NCBI GenBank assembly: GCA_004000515.1
Contig: CP034537.1
Location: forward strand, 1,116,001-1,180,000
DNA length: 64,000 nucleotides
Source: Pseudomonas poae
Lineage (GTDB): Bacteria; Pseudomonadota; Gammaproteobacteria; Pseudomonadales; Pseudomonadaceae
Direction of reading: 5' to 3'
Part shown: positions 30,339 to 41,406 of the stretch, piece after piece
How positions within the stretch are numbered: position 1 is the stretch's first letter
Layout of the letters: the number at the start of each line of letters is the position of its first letter
The notes under the pieces: generated by a model
Told to the model about the DNA's origin: nothing
The model's input: the letters and a program-made list of their open reading frames with translations, nothing else
Databases searched by the model: none
Position numbers and translations under genes: made by a program

Positions 30339-31661
30339 TTAGAAAACGTTGATCGGGTAGTCGGCGAACAGACGCAGTTCGTTACCACCTACGTTGTAGT
30401 CGCTGGCGTTGCTGGACACACGCAACCACGAGGCACGAGCACGCAGGCTCAGGTCTTTGGCTGGGCCGCTCTGAACGACGTATTTGAACTGGTTGAAGAT
30501 TTCACGCTCGGTGCCATTGCCGCGGCCAGAGCCGTCGTCAATGTTGGTACCGCGTACGTAAGCAACGTTGTAGCTCAGGCCAGGCACGCCGAAGGCGCTG
30601 AAGTCCAGGCCGTAGCCTGCTTGCCAGGAGCGCTCGTCCTTGCCGTTGAAGTCAGACCAGTAGGAGTTGGCCAGCAGGATGGTGTTGCCGCCGTCGCCGA
30701 TACCGGTGTCCTTGGTATTGTCGCGGTAGCCACCGTATAGGTAGCCAGTGTCGCCGGTGCTACGCTGGTGAGCCACGGTGAAGCTGTGCGGGCCGACAGC
30801 CCAAGTGGCGCCCAGGCTCCAGATCTTGTTGTCGCGCGCGTCGCCATCGCCACGCTGCTCGGCAAAGCTGCGATCCAGCTTGGTTTTGTAGCCGTTGAAG
30901 TCAAAGGTCAGCGACTGCTTCTCTGGCAGAGCCAGCACGTAGTTGACGTTGACGTATTGCTTTTTCAGCACGTCCTGCATGTTGGAGGCGTACAGCGCAG
31001 CCGACAGGCTTTCGGTGAATTTGTAGCTACCACCGAGGTAGTCGATGCTCTTCAGGTTGCCGCTGTCGGTGCCTTCGGCACTCTTGCGAGCTTCCTTGGT
31101 GAAGTGACCAGCGTCCAGTTGCAGGCCTTCGATCTCTTTGGAAACGATCGAAGTACCGGTGTAGGTTTCCGACAGCAGACGCGAGTTGTCGTACTGCAGA
31201 ACCGGCACGGCCGGGAACTGGTCACCGTATTTCAGCACAGTGTTGGAAACACGGAATTTGACGGCTGCGCCGCCCTTGGCCAGATCGTCGGCCGCTTCGC
31301 CGTTGCGAGTGGAGCCATCCGCGCGCGTGGTGCTTGGGCCGGTCTTGAAGAAGTCGATACCACCCGCGCCAGCGCGGCCTCGGCCACCGTCCAGACGGAT
31401 AGCGTATTGGCCGATCACGTCCACACCTACACCGACGGTGCCTTGGGTGAAGCCGGACTCGAACTTGCCGATGAAGCCTTGGCCCCATTCGGCTTTATCT
31501 TGCTTGTGGTTCTTGTAGTCACGGCTGATGTAAGCGTTGCGTGCTGCGATGTTCAGGTGGCTGTCTTCGACGAAACCCTTGGATTGCTCCTGGTCGTTTG
31601 CCATTGCGGCCGATGCGCTCAAAATCCCCAGAGCGATCAGACTCATCCGTTGCTTCAACAT
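30339..31661 (-). CDS. OprD-family outer-membrane porin
   Basis: 440 residues from the ATG at 31661, chosen because it begins a good signal peptide (LKQRMSLIALGILSASAAMA). The mature N-terminus NDQEQSKGFVEDSHLNIAAR and motifs AEWGQGFIGKFESGFTQGTV and DNSRLLSETYTGTSIVSKEI are characteristic of the OprD/Occ family of substrate-selective porins. The C-terminus ends in F (FADYPINVF). The family takes up amino acids or aromatic and other carboxylates; which one is not clear. The 5' leader contains three consecutive hairpins. Confidence 0.93.
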   Translation of the reverse strand: MLKQRMSLIALGILSASAAMANDQEQSKGFVEDSHLNIAARNAYISRDYKNHKQDKAEWGQGFIGKFESGFTQGTVGVGVDVIGQYAIRLDGGRGRAGAGGIDFFKTGPSTTRADGSTRNGEAADDLAKGGAAVKFRVSNTVLKYGDQFPAVPVLQYDNSRLLSETYTGTSIVSKEIEGLQLDAGHFTKEARKSAEGTDSGNLKSIDYLGGSYKFTESLSAALYASNMQDVLKKQYVNVNYVLALPEKQSLTFDFNGYKTKLDRSFAEQRGDGDARDNKIWSLGATWAVGPHSFTVAHQRSTGDTGYLYGGYRDNTKDTGIGDGGNTILLANSYWSDFNGKDERSWQAGYGLDFSAFGVPGLSYNVAYVRGTNIDDGSGRGNGTEREIFNQFKYVVQSGPAKDLSLRARASWLRVSSNASDYNVGGNELRLFADYPINVF

Positions 31662-31700
31662 TTTCTTGTATTCCTTATCACTGGTTGAGTACGCGTTGTG

Positions 31701-31789
31701 ACACCAGGCTCCGTGTTGCTTTTCTGGTGTCGACTTTTTCCGGAAAAAGAAGGCCCGCGGACGACTTAACATGCCGCGGGCCTTTTTTT
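31701..31789 (-). promoter_or_regulatory. Structured 5' leader of the OprD-family gene, including a terminator-like hairpin
   Basis: Three adjacent inverted repeats lie 40-130 bases before the porin ATG: ACACCAG/CTGGTGT (31701-31707 with 31724-31730), the perfect palindrome CTTTTTCCGGAAAAAG (31734-31749), and GGCCCGCGG/CCGCGGGCC (31752-31760 with 31774-31782). The last has T-rich tracts on both sides and could end transcription in either direction. In the porin direction it could be an attenuator. Otherwise it ends an unannotated small RNA. Confidence 0.55.
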
Positions 31790-32008
31790 ATTGGATGAGT
31801 CATGGCGGTTAGCCACAGGCGTTGGGCGCAATCCTAGTCGCGCGTTGAACTATGTGTCAATTTCGTGAATCGTCTGTATTTAGGCGAAATAATTCTAAGC
31901 AACGACCTATAGCCTTTCTGAAAACGACCAAAACCCCTTCCTTACGACCTCAAAAACACATTTCGTAACACATTTCAAAGCCGATACATTTGGGAGCTCA
32001 TTACGCAC

Positions 32009-32027
32009 GCAAATGCAAAGCATTACC
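32009..32027 (+). promoter_or_regulatory. Putative Fur box upstream of the siderophore receptor
   Basis: GCAAATGCAAAGCATTACC matches 13 of 19 Fur-consensus positions and lies 44 bases before the receptor ATG. This was matched by eye only. Confidence 0.5.
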
Positions 32028-32070
32028 ATTCGCGCGTAATTTCCTCCCTAATAATTCGGATACATTCCCC

Positions 32071-34136
32071 ATGCCTGCCCCTCGCCTGACGCCCATGACC
32101 CTTGGGCTTTCCGTTCTGCTGTCTGCCGGTTTTGCCTGTGCGGCCACCACCTTGCCCGAGACCTCGATCAGCGCCGAAGCGGACGAAGACGACCCTCGCG
32201 TCAAGGAAACCAGCACCGCAACCCGCACCGCCACACCGGTTCGCTACGTGCCCCAGGCGATCGACTCGGTGAAGACCGAAAGCCTGCGCTCCTACGGCAC
32301 CAATGACCTGGGCCAGGCCTTGAGCGGCATTCCCAACGTCAGCAGCGGCGCCGACACGCGCTTCGACAGCTTGCGCATCCGTGGTTTTGACGCGAGCAAT
32401 GACTTCTACCTGGACGGCATTCGCGACGACAGCCAGTACGTGCGCGACTTGCACAACATCGAGCGCATTGAAGTGCTCAAGGGGCCGGCAGCCGTGCTCT
32501 ACGGGCGAGGCGGTCAGGGAGGGATCGTCAACCGTGTGAGCAAGCTGCCGATGGCGGGGCATAAATCCAGTATCGAGGCCCAAGGCGGCAGCAACGATTT
32601 GCGCAGTTTGTACGCGGACCTGAGCACCGATCCCACCGATAACATCAGCCTGCGCTTGAACATGGGCAACCAGGACAACAACAGCTTTCGCGATGGTGTC
32701 AGCGGCAATCGCCAACTGTTCGCGCCGTCGATGAGCTGGCAGCTCACGCCGGACCTCAACTGGCTGGTGCAGTACGAATACAGTCGCTACAACCGCACGC
32801 CCGACCGTGGTATTCCGGGCGTCAACGGTCGCCCGGCAGATGTAAGCCGCAGCACCACCTACGGTGACAGCCGCGACTACATCGACGACAAGTCCCAGTC
32901 CCTGCGCTCCAAGCTGACCTATGAGCTGAACGACAACTGGCAACTGCGCCAGACACTGGGTGTGTTCAAGCTCGACAGTGATTTCGACAACACGTACCTG
33001 ACCGCTTATGTCCCAGCGACCAACCGCGTCACACGCCAACGCTGGCAGCAGGACTTGACCACCCTCAACCTCTTCAACAACGTCGAGCTGGAAGGCGGTT
33101 TCAGTACCTACGGCCTGGAACATCGCCTGCTCACCGGTCTTGAACTGGGCAATCAGCGTCGAGATCCCAAACTCTATACCGGCACAAACGTGCCGAGCCT
33201 GGATCTCAACAAGCCCAATCGAAACCTCAGTCACACCGGGCGGATGAACGTATGGAGCAACGCCCACACCGAAGTCGAAACCCGTGCGGTTTACGTGCAG
33301 GACCAACTGCGCCTCAACGATCAGTGGCAAGTGCTGGCCGGCCTGCGTTACGACCACTTTGAAGTGGACACCAAGAACAAACTGACCAACGCCCAGCAGG
33401 CTGTCGCAAGCCACAGCACGAGCCCGCGTTTCGGCCTGGTGTGGACGCCGCTCGAGCATCACTCGTTCTATGCCTCGTGGAGCAAGACGTTTTCGCCGGC
33501 GGGGGCGGCGTGATCGGTATCACCCCGAACGCCTCCGGCAGCGTCAACGACCTGAGCCCGGAACTGACCAAGCAGAAGGAGATCGGGGTCAAGAGCGACT
33601 GGCTCGACGACCGCCTGAGCACCACCCTGGCGGTGTACGAACTGGAACTTTACAACCGCCGCACCCCCGACCCGCTGGACCGTACCATCACCCTGCTCAG
33701 CGGCTTGCAACGCTCACGTGGCGTAGAGCTGACCGCCACCGGCAAGATCGTTGGCAACTGGTACGTACGCGGCGGTATCGGCCTGCAAGACGCCACGGTG
33801 GTGAAAGACAACAACGGCTTTGAAGGCAAGCGCGTCAGCGACGTGGCCAAGCGCAATGGCAGCCTGTTCATTACCTGGAAACCGGAAATGGGCTGGTACG
33901 CCGAAACCGGCTTGACCCTGGTGGGCGACCGTTACGCCGACAGCCTCAACACCGTGGTGCTGCCGGGTTATGGCCGCTGGGATGCGTTGGTCGGCTTGCG
34001 CCAGAAGGAATGGGACGTGCGAGCAGCGCTGAACAACATCGCCGACAAGACCTACTACGCGTCGGCGACCAGCGTGGCGCAGATTCAGCCGGGCGAGCCG
34101 CGTAGCCTGGTGGTAACGGGCACCTACAGCTTCTAA
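32071..34136 (+). CDS. TonB-dependent siderophore receptor, Fiu/catecholate-like (one frame break)
   Basis: About 688 residues after repair. The ATG at 32071 starts a signal peptide (LGLSVLLSAGFACA). There is no STN domain, so it is a transporter without a surface-signalling role. The plug has YVPQAIDSVKTESLRSYGTN, SLRIRGFDASNDFYLDGIRD and RIEVLKGPAAVLYGRGGQGG. The barrel ends in F (LVVTGTYSF). The frame breaks at 33501-33505 (G5 for G6), restoring SKTFSPAGGGVIGITPNASG. Resemblance is to catecholate receptors of the Fiu class; the ligand is not proven. It diverges from the OprD-family gene. Confidence 0.92.
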
Positions 34137-34150
34137 GCAAATGCAGTCAG

Positions 34151-34178
34151 TGTGGGAGCTGGCTTGCCTGCTCCCACA
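34151..34178. repeat. REP-type palindrome
   Basis: TGTGGGAGC and GCTCCCACA arms around a short centre, just after the receptor stop. It is the same core as at 45987, 48242, 53780 and 57958. Confidence 0.75.
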
Positions 34179-34196
34179 GTTGATTGTTGATGTTCT

Positions 34197-34409
34197 TCAG
34201 TTATTCAGCAGGTCGCACAACACACGCACCTCATCCTCACTGAACAACCCCACCGGGTAGCGTTCACTCATCATGCTGCGCAGATCGGGCTGCCTGACCT
34301 GCCGCGAGCCGTTTTCCTTCAACCAGAGCCCCAGCGCATGGATCGCGTCGCCGTTGACCCGCAAGGGGTGGAACGTGCGCGTGTATCTCAGGTTGATGTC
34401 GGCATTCAT
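34197..34409 (-). CDS. Small hypothetical protein
   Basis: 70 residues from the ATG at 34409 (AGGAGAG about nine bases upstream); an in-frame ATG at 34451 would give 84. The sequence (NADINLRYTRTFHPLRVNGD, RSMMSERYPVGLFSEDEVR) is balanced and looks like a real soluble protein. No known motif is seen. It is convergent with the receptor and separated from it by a REP unit. Confidence 0.5.
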   Translation of the reverse strand: MNADINLRYTRTFHPLRVNGDAIHALGLWLKENGSRQVRQPDLRSMMSERYPVGLFSEDEVRVLCDLLNN

Positions 34410-34549
34410 TTCAGCGCTCTCTCCTACTGCGTGAGCGGCTAACTTACTCAAGGTTTATGACAGAACTGTGCGGTCATCGCCTTGGGTCACTGTTGCAACA
34501 CCGATACAAGAGCTATGCCAATGTGCCGTGTTTATAGGCATACGGACAC

Positions 34550-34581
34550 AAAAAAGCCCGCGACCTTGCAGGGCCGCGGGC
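34550..34581 (-). terminator. Rho-independent terminator of aguA
   Basis: GCCCGCG and CGCGGGC arms (34556-34562, 34575-34581). On the minus strand they are followed by TTTTTT. It lies 60 bases after the aguA stop. Confidence 0.8.
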
Positions 34582-34643
34582 TTGGCATGAGCGTTGAAAC
34601 CGGTCAGTCCCCGGTCACCGCCGTTGTGATGTTACAACTGCAC

Positions 34644-35750
34644 TCAATTTTTGTGCGGAGCTGGCTGTTGCTGGGTCAGGCAATGGATATTGCCACCGCC
34701 CAGTAACAACTCGCGGCCCGGCACCATCACCACTTCGTGCTGCGGGAACAGATTCTGCAGAATCGCCTTGGCCTGGCTGTCCAGCGGATCGTCGAAACTC
34801 GGCGCGATAATGCCGCCGTTGACGATCAGGAAGTTCACGTAGGAACCCGCCAGCCGCACTGTAGGGTTACGTTCCTGGGTACCGTCCACCGGATCGACAC
34901 CGGCGCATTCTTCCTCGGTGGCATACAACGGCCCCGGAATTGGCATTTTGTGCACTGTGAACGGGCGCCCCTGGGCGTCGGTGCTGCTTTGCAGCACGTC
35001 CATGGCAGCGTGGCAACGTGCGTAGTTCGGGTCTTGCGCATCGTCAGTCCAGGCCAGCAGCACTTCGCCCGGACGCACGTAGCAGCAGAAGTTATCCACA
35101 TGGCCGTCGGTTTCATCGTTGAACAAGCCATCCGGCAACCAGATGATCTTATCCACAGCCAGGTTGGCGCTCAGTACCGCCTCAATCTCGGCACGGTCCA
35201 GGTGCGGGTTGCGATTGCGGTTCAGCAGGCACTCTTCGGTGGTAATCAGGGTGCCTTCGCCATCGACGTGGATCGAACCGCCTTCCAGCACAAAACCTTC
35301 GGTGCGATAGCGCGGCGCGCGCTCGATTTCAAGGATCTTGCCGCCCACCTGGGAATCACGGTTCCAAGGCGCGTACAGGCCGCCGTCAAAGCCGCCCCAA
35401 GCGTTGAAGTCCCAGTTTACGCCGCGTACTTCGCCGCTGTTGTTGATCACAAACGTCGGGCCGGTGTCCCGTACCCAGGCGTCATCGCTGGACATTTCCA
35501 CCACACGGATATTCGGCACATCCAGGCGCGCACGGGCGTTTTCGTACTGACCGGCGGAAACCGCAACGGTCACTGGCTCAAACCGCGCAATGGCCTTCGC
35601 CACCGCGACGTGCGCCGCCTGCGCCGGCTTACCGCCCAGGCGCCAGTTGTCCGGGCGCTCGGGCCAGATCATCCAGGTTTGAGTCTGTGGCGCCCATTCG
35701 GCAGGCATATGAAAGCCATCGGCGCGGGGTGTGCTGTGCAGGGTGGTCAT
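34644..35750 (-). CDS. aguA: Agmatine deiminase
   Basis: 368 residues, the usual length. It converts agmatine to N-carbamoylputrescine and ammonia in the arginine decarboxylase route to putrescine. Signature segments are [68 protein letters not shown] (Asp and His of the guanidino-group-modifying fold) and the nucleophilic Cys in [18 protein letters not shown]. aguB is not adjacent. The start ATG lies in a 121-base gap before the aminotransferase fusion. A terminator follows. Confidence 0.96.
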   Translation of the reverse strand: MTTLHSTPRADGFHMPAEWAPQTQTWMIWPERPDNWRLGGKPAQAAHVAVAKAIARFEPVTVAVSAGQYENARARLDVPNIRVVEMSSDDAWVRDTGPTFVINNSGEVRGVNWDFNAWGGFDGGLYAPWNRDSQVGGKILEIERAPRYRTEGFVLEGGSIHVDGEGTLITTEECLLNRNRNPHLDRAEIEAVLSANLAVDKIIWLPDGLFNDETDGHVDNFCCYVRPGEVLLAWTDDAQDPNYARCHAAMDVLQSSTDAQGRPFTVHKMPIPGPLYATEEECAGVDPVDGTQERNPTVRLAGSYVNFLIVNGGIIAPSFDDPLDSQAKAILQNLFPQHEVVMVPGRELLLGGGNIHCLTQQQPAPHKN

Positions 35751-35871
35751 GGCGATCTGGGCTCCGAATGGGGTAGAGGTCGACTTTATAACGGATAAAA
35801 ATCGGCTTTAAAAGCCACTTAAGATGATAGGCAGTAAATATGACAGAAAATAGCCGATAACAATCGACTAA

Positions 35872-38771
35872 CTACAGCTGCTCATCCAGCACCTTCGACA
35901 GCATGTCGACAAAGAAGTCCACGCTGCGCCTGGAGGTGACCATCGGCGGCTTGATCTTGAGAATGTTCAGGTAGTCACCGGTGGGCTGCATGAAAATCCC
36001 CAGTTCCCGCAGGCGATCACACAGCACTGCGGTTTCTTCGGTGGCCGGTTCCAGGGTGTTTCGATCCCGTACCAGCTCCAACCCCAAGTAGAAACCCGAG
36101 CCATGCACCGCACCCACCAGCGGATGACGGTCGATCAGTTCTTCCAATCGCGCCTTGAAATGCCCCCCAACCACCTGGGCGTTTTCCCACAGCTTTTCTT
36201 CCTCCATCACATCCAGCACCGCCATGCCGATCCGGCAACTCACCGGACTGCCCCCTGAGGATGAGAAAAAATACCCTTCGGCCTCCAGCGCCTCGGCGAT
36301 TTCGCGACGGGTGATCACAGCGCCCAGCGGCTGACCATTGCCCATGCCTTTGGCCATGGTGATGATGTCCGGCACTACACCTTGCTCCTCAAAACCCCAG
36401 AAGAAGTGGCCCATACGGCCGTAACCCACCTGCACTTCGTCGGCGATGCACACGCCGCCCTGAGCGCGAACCAACCCATACACCTGCTTCAAGTAGCCTG
36501 GTGGCAAGAGATTCCCCCGGCATTGCCGTAGACCGGCTCACAGATGAAGCCGGCGAGTTGGCGTTTGCTTGCGGCGATTTTCGCCAAATTGTGTTCCACG
36601 CTTCGTACGTAATCCGGCGCGCTGTCTTGCCCTCGGAACTCACCGCGATAGGTATTCGGTGCGGTCACCGGGTGCACCCAATCCGGACGGCTGCTCAGCG
36701 CCTGGGGGTTATCGGCAATCGAGGTGGACACCGCATCCGCCGCCACCGACCAGCCGTGATACGCCTCCAGCACACTGAGCATGTCGCGCCCGCCGCTGTA
36801 GGCCCACGCCAGGCGGATCGCCAGGTCATTGGCCTCGGTGCCGCTGTTGACCAGGAACACCCGGTCCATGCCGTCCGGCGCCAATGCCAGCAAACGCTCG
36901 GAAAATTCGGCAATCGCCGCGTAGTGGAAACGCGAGTTGGTGTTGAGCAGCGACCACTGCCGCGCCGCCACGGCCGCCATGCGCGGGTGGCCGTGGCCGA
37001 GCACGGCCACGTTGTTGAGCATGTCCAGGTAGGAGCGGCCCTGCATGTCGATCAGGTGATTGCGCCAGCCGCGCTCAATGCGCGGTGGGTCGGCGTAATA
37101 GTGCTTTTGCGAACGGGCGAAACTGGCGTCGCGACGGGCCAGCAGGGCCTCAGGGTCCAACTCCGGTTCTGCGTCACAGGCCAACCCGAGCAAGGCGGCT
37201 GGCGACGGGCACAGTACCTGCCACGCCTGCGCCCGGGACGGCGTACAAAACAACGGCGCCGGCAGGTCTGTGCGGCAAAGCTGTACGGTCAGCGGGCCGG
37301 CCACTTCACCGATCACTTGGCCCTTGAGTACGGCGGCACCGGGCTGCAACAGCGCCGTGACGCCCCACAGCCGTACGTTTGCCTCACGGTTGTGCACCCG
37401 CAACTCACCTTCGCTCCCCAGGTGCACAGTGCCCGCAAACGGCGCCTCGACGGCGGTACCTTGCGGCACATGCAACTCGACATGCAGCGGGAAAGTCGCT
37501 GGCTCACGGGCACTGTCAGGCTGGGTGCGCGACAGGCGGTATTGCCCATAACGACTCGCCGCCAGGCCATGCACCGCTGCTGCCTCCTGCAACAAACGTT
37601 GATCAATACCGGCCTGCTCCCAGTTTCCCGCCTCAAAATGTGGGCTGAGTACCCCCAGGTCGATCAACGCAAACTCGCGCCCCACCAACCCAGGCAGCAA
37701 AGGCACAAAGCCCTCACTGGCCAGGGGTGCCGGCGTGTGCCCTATGCTGCGCAGAATCGCCGCTTCCATCAGTTCAAAGGGCACCGACGTCGCCACATGG
37801 AAAATTTCCCACTCATGCTCGGCGTTTTTCAGCAGGTAGCTGTTGTGCGGGTCGAGGCGCTGCTGCTGTTCACTGCTGAGCACCAGCACGGCGGCACGGG
37901 CGACGATCAACGGCCACAACGCCTGCAATTCTTCGTGCTGCAACGGCGTAATCGCGTGGCACGCCTGGATCGCCGGCAAGATCGCAAAGGGGTCGCCTTC
38001 AGCATGGTGCAGCAAAGCTGCGCAGGTGACCGACAGATCGGCAATGCGCCAGGTGTGCACCAGGTCGCCAAAGTCGATCACGCCCTGAAGCTGCCAATGG
38101 CGCTGGGCATCGCGCTGCCACACCACATTGTCATCGGTGATGTCCATGTGCACCGCTTGCCAAGGCAGGTGTTCGGCCAAGGGCCGGATGCGTGTTTCGA
38201 CCTGAGCGGCTACGTGTTCCAGCGCGGTACGGTGGGGCAGATTTTCCAAGGTGGCCAGCAGGTGCGAGATCAATTCAATGGCATGACGCGGGTCCCATTG
38301 CAGCGTGCGGTCCAGGCCCGGGTGTCTAAAGGACGCCAGCGCCTGGCTCATGCGGCCACACAGGTCGCCAAAACCTGCGATCACGTCGCGGCCCAGGTGC
38401 GGCAGATGAGTCAGGGGCTGGCCGTCGATGTAGTCCAGCACCCGCAGGTGCAACGTTTGGCCATCGACCGTCACCGTCAGCAACTCTTCGCCGTCGAGCG
38501 CCTTGATCACCTTGGGCACACGCACAGCCTGTAGGGCATTGAGCGCAGCGTGTTGGGCCTGCAACTCCACGGCGGCATAGTCGCCCCGGCAGATTTTCAG
38601 AACAAACCGCCCGCGTGCACTGTCGACTTTGTAGTTGAGGTCTTGCTGGCTTCCCAAAGACTGCAAGGTGCCCGTGAGGCCGTAATACTGCTCAAGCAAT
38701 CGCGCCGCCTGGTCGGGGCCTACTTGCGGGCAGGGTAGACTGGCGCGGTGGATCAGCGTGGCGAGCAGCAT
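35872..38771 (-). CDS. Fusion: aminoglycoside-phosphotransferase-like kinase + M23-like domain + class III aminotransferase (one frame break)
   Basis: About 966 residues after repair, with three parts. Residues 20-330 are an APH-type kinase (AVHMDITDDNVVW Brenner motif, GVIDFGDLVH metal-binding loop). Residues about 430-520 resemble a peptidase M23/lipoyl-like beta domain (LHVELHVPQGTAVEAPFAGT). Residues about 560 onward are a class III PLP aminotransferase (LVNSGTEANDLAIRLA, CIADEVQVGYGRMG, PLP-lysine in ITMAKGMGNGQPLG). Animals have kinase and phospho-lyase relatives acting on phosphorylated hydroxylysine or ethanolamine as separate proteins. The bacterial fusion may phosphorylate and then process an amino alcohol. 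The break is at 36503-36518, near C5 (36514-36518), one base short. Confidence 0.88.
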
Positions 38772-38910
38772 GGGGCAACCTCGGTGTTTTTATCAGGCGC
38801 TTAGTTCGCCATTGTTCAGGGGGAGTTGTGCAACCCCCCGACACATCGCTGCGTAACACAAGCTATGCTCCATTCGCTTAATGTCCGTCAAAAGGAAAAG
38901 GGCCTCCGAC

Positions 38911-39993
38911 ATGCGCATTCTCATTACCGGTGGCGCCGGTTTTATCGGTTCTGCTCTGGTACGTCACCTGATCCAGCACACCGAGCATGAAGTGCTCAAC
39001 CTCGACAAACTCACCTACGCCGGCAACCTGGAATCGTTGACCAGCATCGCGTCCAATAGCCGCTATGAGTTCGTCCAAGCTGACATCATCGACCAGCCCA
39101 CCGTCAGCGCGGTGCTGGCGCGTTTCGAGCCCCTGGCGATCATGCACTTGGCGGCCGAATCCCATGTTGACCGCTCAATCGATGGCCCGTCGGACTTCAT
39201 CCAAACCAATATCGTCGGCACCTACAGCTTGCTTGAAGCGGCACGCGGCTACTGGCACACGCTCGCTGAGCCGGATAAAAGCGCGTTCCGCTTCCACCAT
39301 GTTTCCACCGATGAGGTCTACGGTGATCTGCATGGCGTGGACGACCTCTTCACCGAAACCACGCCCTATGCCCCCAGCTCACCCTACTCAGCCAGCAAGG
39401 CCGCGTCCGACCACCTCGTGCGCGCCTGGCACCGCACCTATGGCTTGCCGGTGCTGCTGACCAACTGTTCAAACAACTACGGGCCGTTCCACTTTCCCGA
39501 AAAGCTGATCCCGCTGGTAATTCTCAACGCCCTCGCGGGCAAGCCGTTGCCAGTCTATGGTGATGGTTTGCAGGTGCGCGACTGGCTGTTCGTCGAGGAT
39601 CACGCCCGGGCCCTGCTTAAAGTGGTAACGCAGGGTTTGGTGGGCGAGACCTACAACATTGGCGGCCACAACGAGCAGAAAAACATCGACGTAGTGCGCA
39701 GCATTTGCAGCTTGCTGGAGGAGTTGGCCCCACAACGCCCGGCCGGTGTGGAGAATTACGCTGACCTGATCACGTTCGTCAAAGACCGGCCCGGCCACGA
39801 TCTGCGCTACGCAATCGACGCCAGCAAGATCGAACGGGACCTGGGCTGGGTGCCCATGGAAACCTTTGAAACCGGGTTACGCAAAACCGTGCAGTGGTAC
39901 CTCGATAACCTGGAATGGTGCCGCAGAGTCCAGGACGGCAGTTATCAGGGCCAACGATTGGGCAACACCGACATGAGGGATCTGATCGCATGA
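38911..39993 (+). CDS. rmlB: dTDP-glucose 4,6-dehydratase
   Basis: 360 residues from the ATG at 38911 (AGGAAAAGGG upstream; an earlier ATG at 38881 is less likely). Second enzyme of dTDP-L-rhamnose synthesis. NAD motif [39 protein letters not shown] (catalytic Asp-Glu) and [15 protein letters not shown] (Tyr-x3-Lys). Its stop overlaps the rmlA start (ATGA), and the operon is rmlB-A-C-D. Confidence 0.97.
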   Translation: MRILITGGAGFIGSALVRHLIQHTEHEVLNLDKLTYAGNLESLTSIASNSRYEFVQADIIDQPTVSAVLARFEPLAIMHLAAESHVDRSIDGPSDFIQTNIVGTYSLLEAARGYWHTLAEPDKSAFRFHHVSTDEVYGDLHGVDDLFTETTPYAPSSPYSASKAASDHLVRAWHRTYGLPVLLTNCSNNYGPFHFPEKLIPLVILNALAGKPLPVYGDGLQVRDWLFVEDHARALLKVVTQGLVGETYNIGGHNEQKNIDVVRSICSLLEELAPQRPAGVENYADLITFVKDRPGHDLRYAIDASKIERDLGWVPMETFETGLRKTVQWYLDNLEWCRRVQDGSYQGQRLGNTDMRDLIA

Positions 39994-40865
39994 TGAAAGG
40001 AATTGTATTGGCCGGCGGCTCCGGCACTCGTCTGCACCCCATCACCCTGGGCGTGTCCAAGCAACTGCTGCCGGTATATGACAAGCCGATGATCTATTAC
40101 CCGATCTCGGTGCTGATGCTGGCGGGCATCAAGGAGATCCTTGTGATCTCAACCCCTGCGGACCTGCCGCAATACCGAAACCTGCTGGGGGATGGCAGCC
40201 AGTTTGGTATCACATTCAGTTATGCCGAGCAGCCAACACCGGATGGGCTGGCGCAAGCGTTCCTGATTGGTGAGGCGTTCATTGGCAACGACCCGGTTTG
40301 CTTGATCCTCGGCGATAACATCTTTCACGGCCAAAGCTTCAGCGCCCAGTTGCATGCTGCGGTAAAACGGGGCAAAGGTGCCACGGTGTTTGGCTACTGG
40401 GTCAAGGATCCAGAACGTTTCGGTGTGATCGACTTCGACAGTGAAGGCCGCGCCCTGTCCATAGAAGAAAAACCAGCGGTGCCCAAGTCCAGCTACGCCG
40501 TCACCGGTTTGTACTTCTACGACAATGATGTGATCAAAATCGCTAAAGCGGTGAAGCCTTCCGCACGTGGTGAGCTGGAGATCACTGACGTGAACAACGC
40601 CTATCTGCGCCGTGGTGACCTGCAGGTGGAGCGCTTCGGTCGAGGCTTCGCCTGGCTGGACACGGGCACCCATGACAGCTTGCTGGATGCATCGCAGTAC
40701 GTGCAAACCATCGAGCGGCGCCAAGGCCTGAAAGTGGCGTGCCTTGAAGAAATTGCCTATGGCAATGGTTGGATCGACCGCGATCATTTGCTTGAACGCG
40801 CCAAGTACTTCGGCAAGACCGGCTACGGCCAATACCTTTACTCGCTGGCAGGAGAGGGTCAGTGA
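39990..40865 (+). CDS. rmlA: Glucose-1-phosphate thymidylyltransferase
   Basis: 291 residues. First enzyme of dTDP-L-rhamnose synthesis: glucose-1-phosphate plus dTTP gives dTDP-glucose. [20 protein letters not shown] is the nucleotide-binding loop, followed by [17 protein letters not shown] and [20 protein letters not shown]. The ATG overlaps the rmlB stop, and its stop overlaps the GTG of rmlC. Confidence 0.97.
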   Translation: MMKGIVLAGGSGTRLHPITLGVSKQLLPVYDKPMIYYPISVLMLAGIKEILVISTPADLPQYRNLLGDGSQFGITFSYAEQPTPDGLAQAFLIGEAFIGNDPVCLILGDNIFHGQSFSAQLHAAVKRGKGATVFGYWVKDPERFGVIDFDSEGRALSIEEKPAVPKSSYAVTGLYFYDNDVIKIAKAVKPSARGELEITDVNNAYLRRGDLQVERFGRGFAWLDTGTHDSLLDASQYVQTIERRQGLKVACLEEIAYGNGWIDRDHLLERAKYFGKTGYGQYLYSLAGEGQ

Positions 40866-41406
40866 ACGTCATTGAAACTTCATTGCCCGGCGTTCTGATC
40901 CTAGAACCCAAGGTATTCGGCGACGAGCGCGGCTTTTTCTATGAAAGCTTCAACGCCCGTGCCTTTGAAGAAGCCACCGGGCTCCAGCGCCAATTTGTGC
41001 AGGACAATCATTCACGCTCGCAAAAGGTGTACTGCGTGGCCTGCATTACCAACTCGAACATACCCAGGGCAAACTGGTGCGTGTCACCGCAGGTGAAGTG
41101 CTGGATGTGGCGGTGGACATTCGCCGCAGCTCGCCAAACTTCGGCCAGTGGGTAGGCGTACGTCTATCGTCGAAAAACCATCGTCAATTGTGGGTACCGG
41201 AAGGTTTCGCCCATGGTTTTGTAGTGCTGAGCGACTTCGCTGAATTCCTGTACAAGACCACTGACTACTATCAACCGAGCGCCGAGCGCAGTATTCAGTG
41301 GAATGACCCGACGCTGGCCATCGATTGGGAATTGACCGAGACGCCCCAATTGTCCACAAAGGACCAGGCTGGCAAACCGCTGCTGGAAGCCGACCTTTTC
41401 CCATGA
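40862..41406 (+). CDS. rmlC: dTDP-4-dehydrorhamnose 3,5-epimerase (one frame break)
   Basis: 181 residues after repair, the family's length. It begins at GTG 40862, which overlaps the rmlA stop. The cupin-fold epimerase signature runs [38 protein letters not shown] (catalytic His) and [15 protein letters not shown]. The frame breaks at 41022-41025 (A4 for A5). Repair restores the catalytic segment, so the break would destroy function if real. The stop overlaps the rmlD ATG. Confidence 0.95.

Noticed and set aside
36501..38534. Plus-strand ORF of 677 codons
   Set aside because: Antisense to the aminotransferase fusion, which has clear catalytic motifs.
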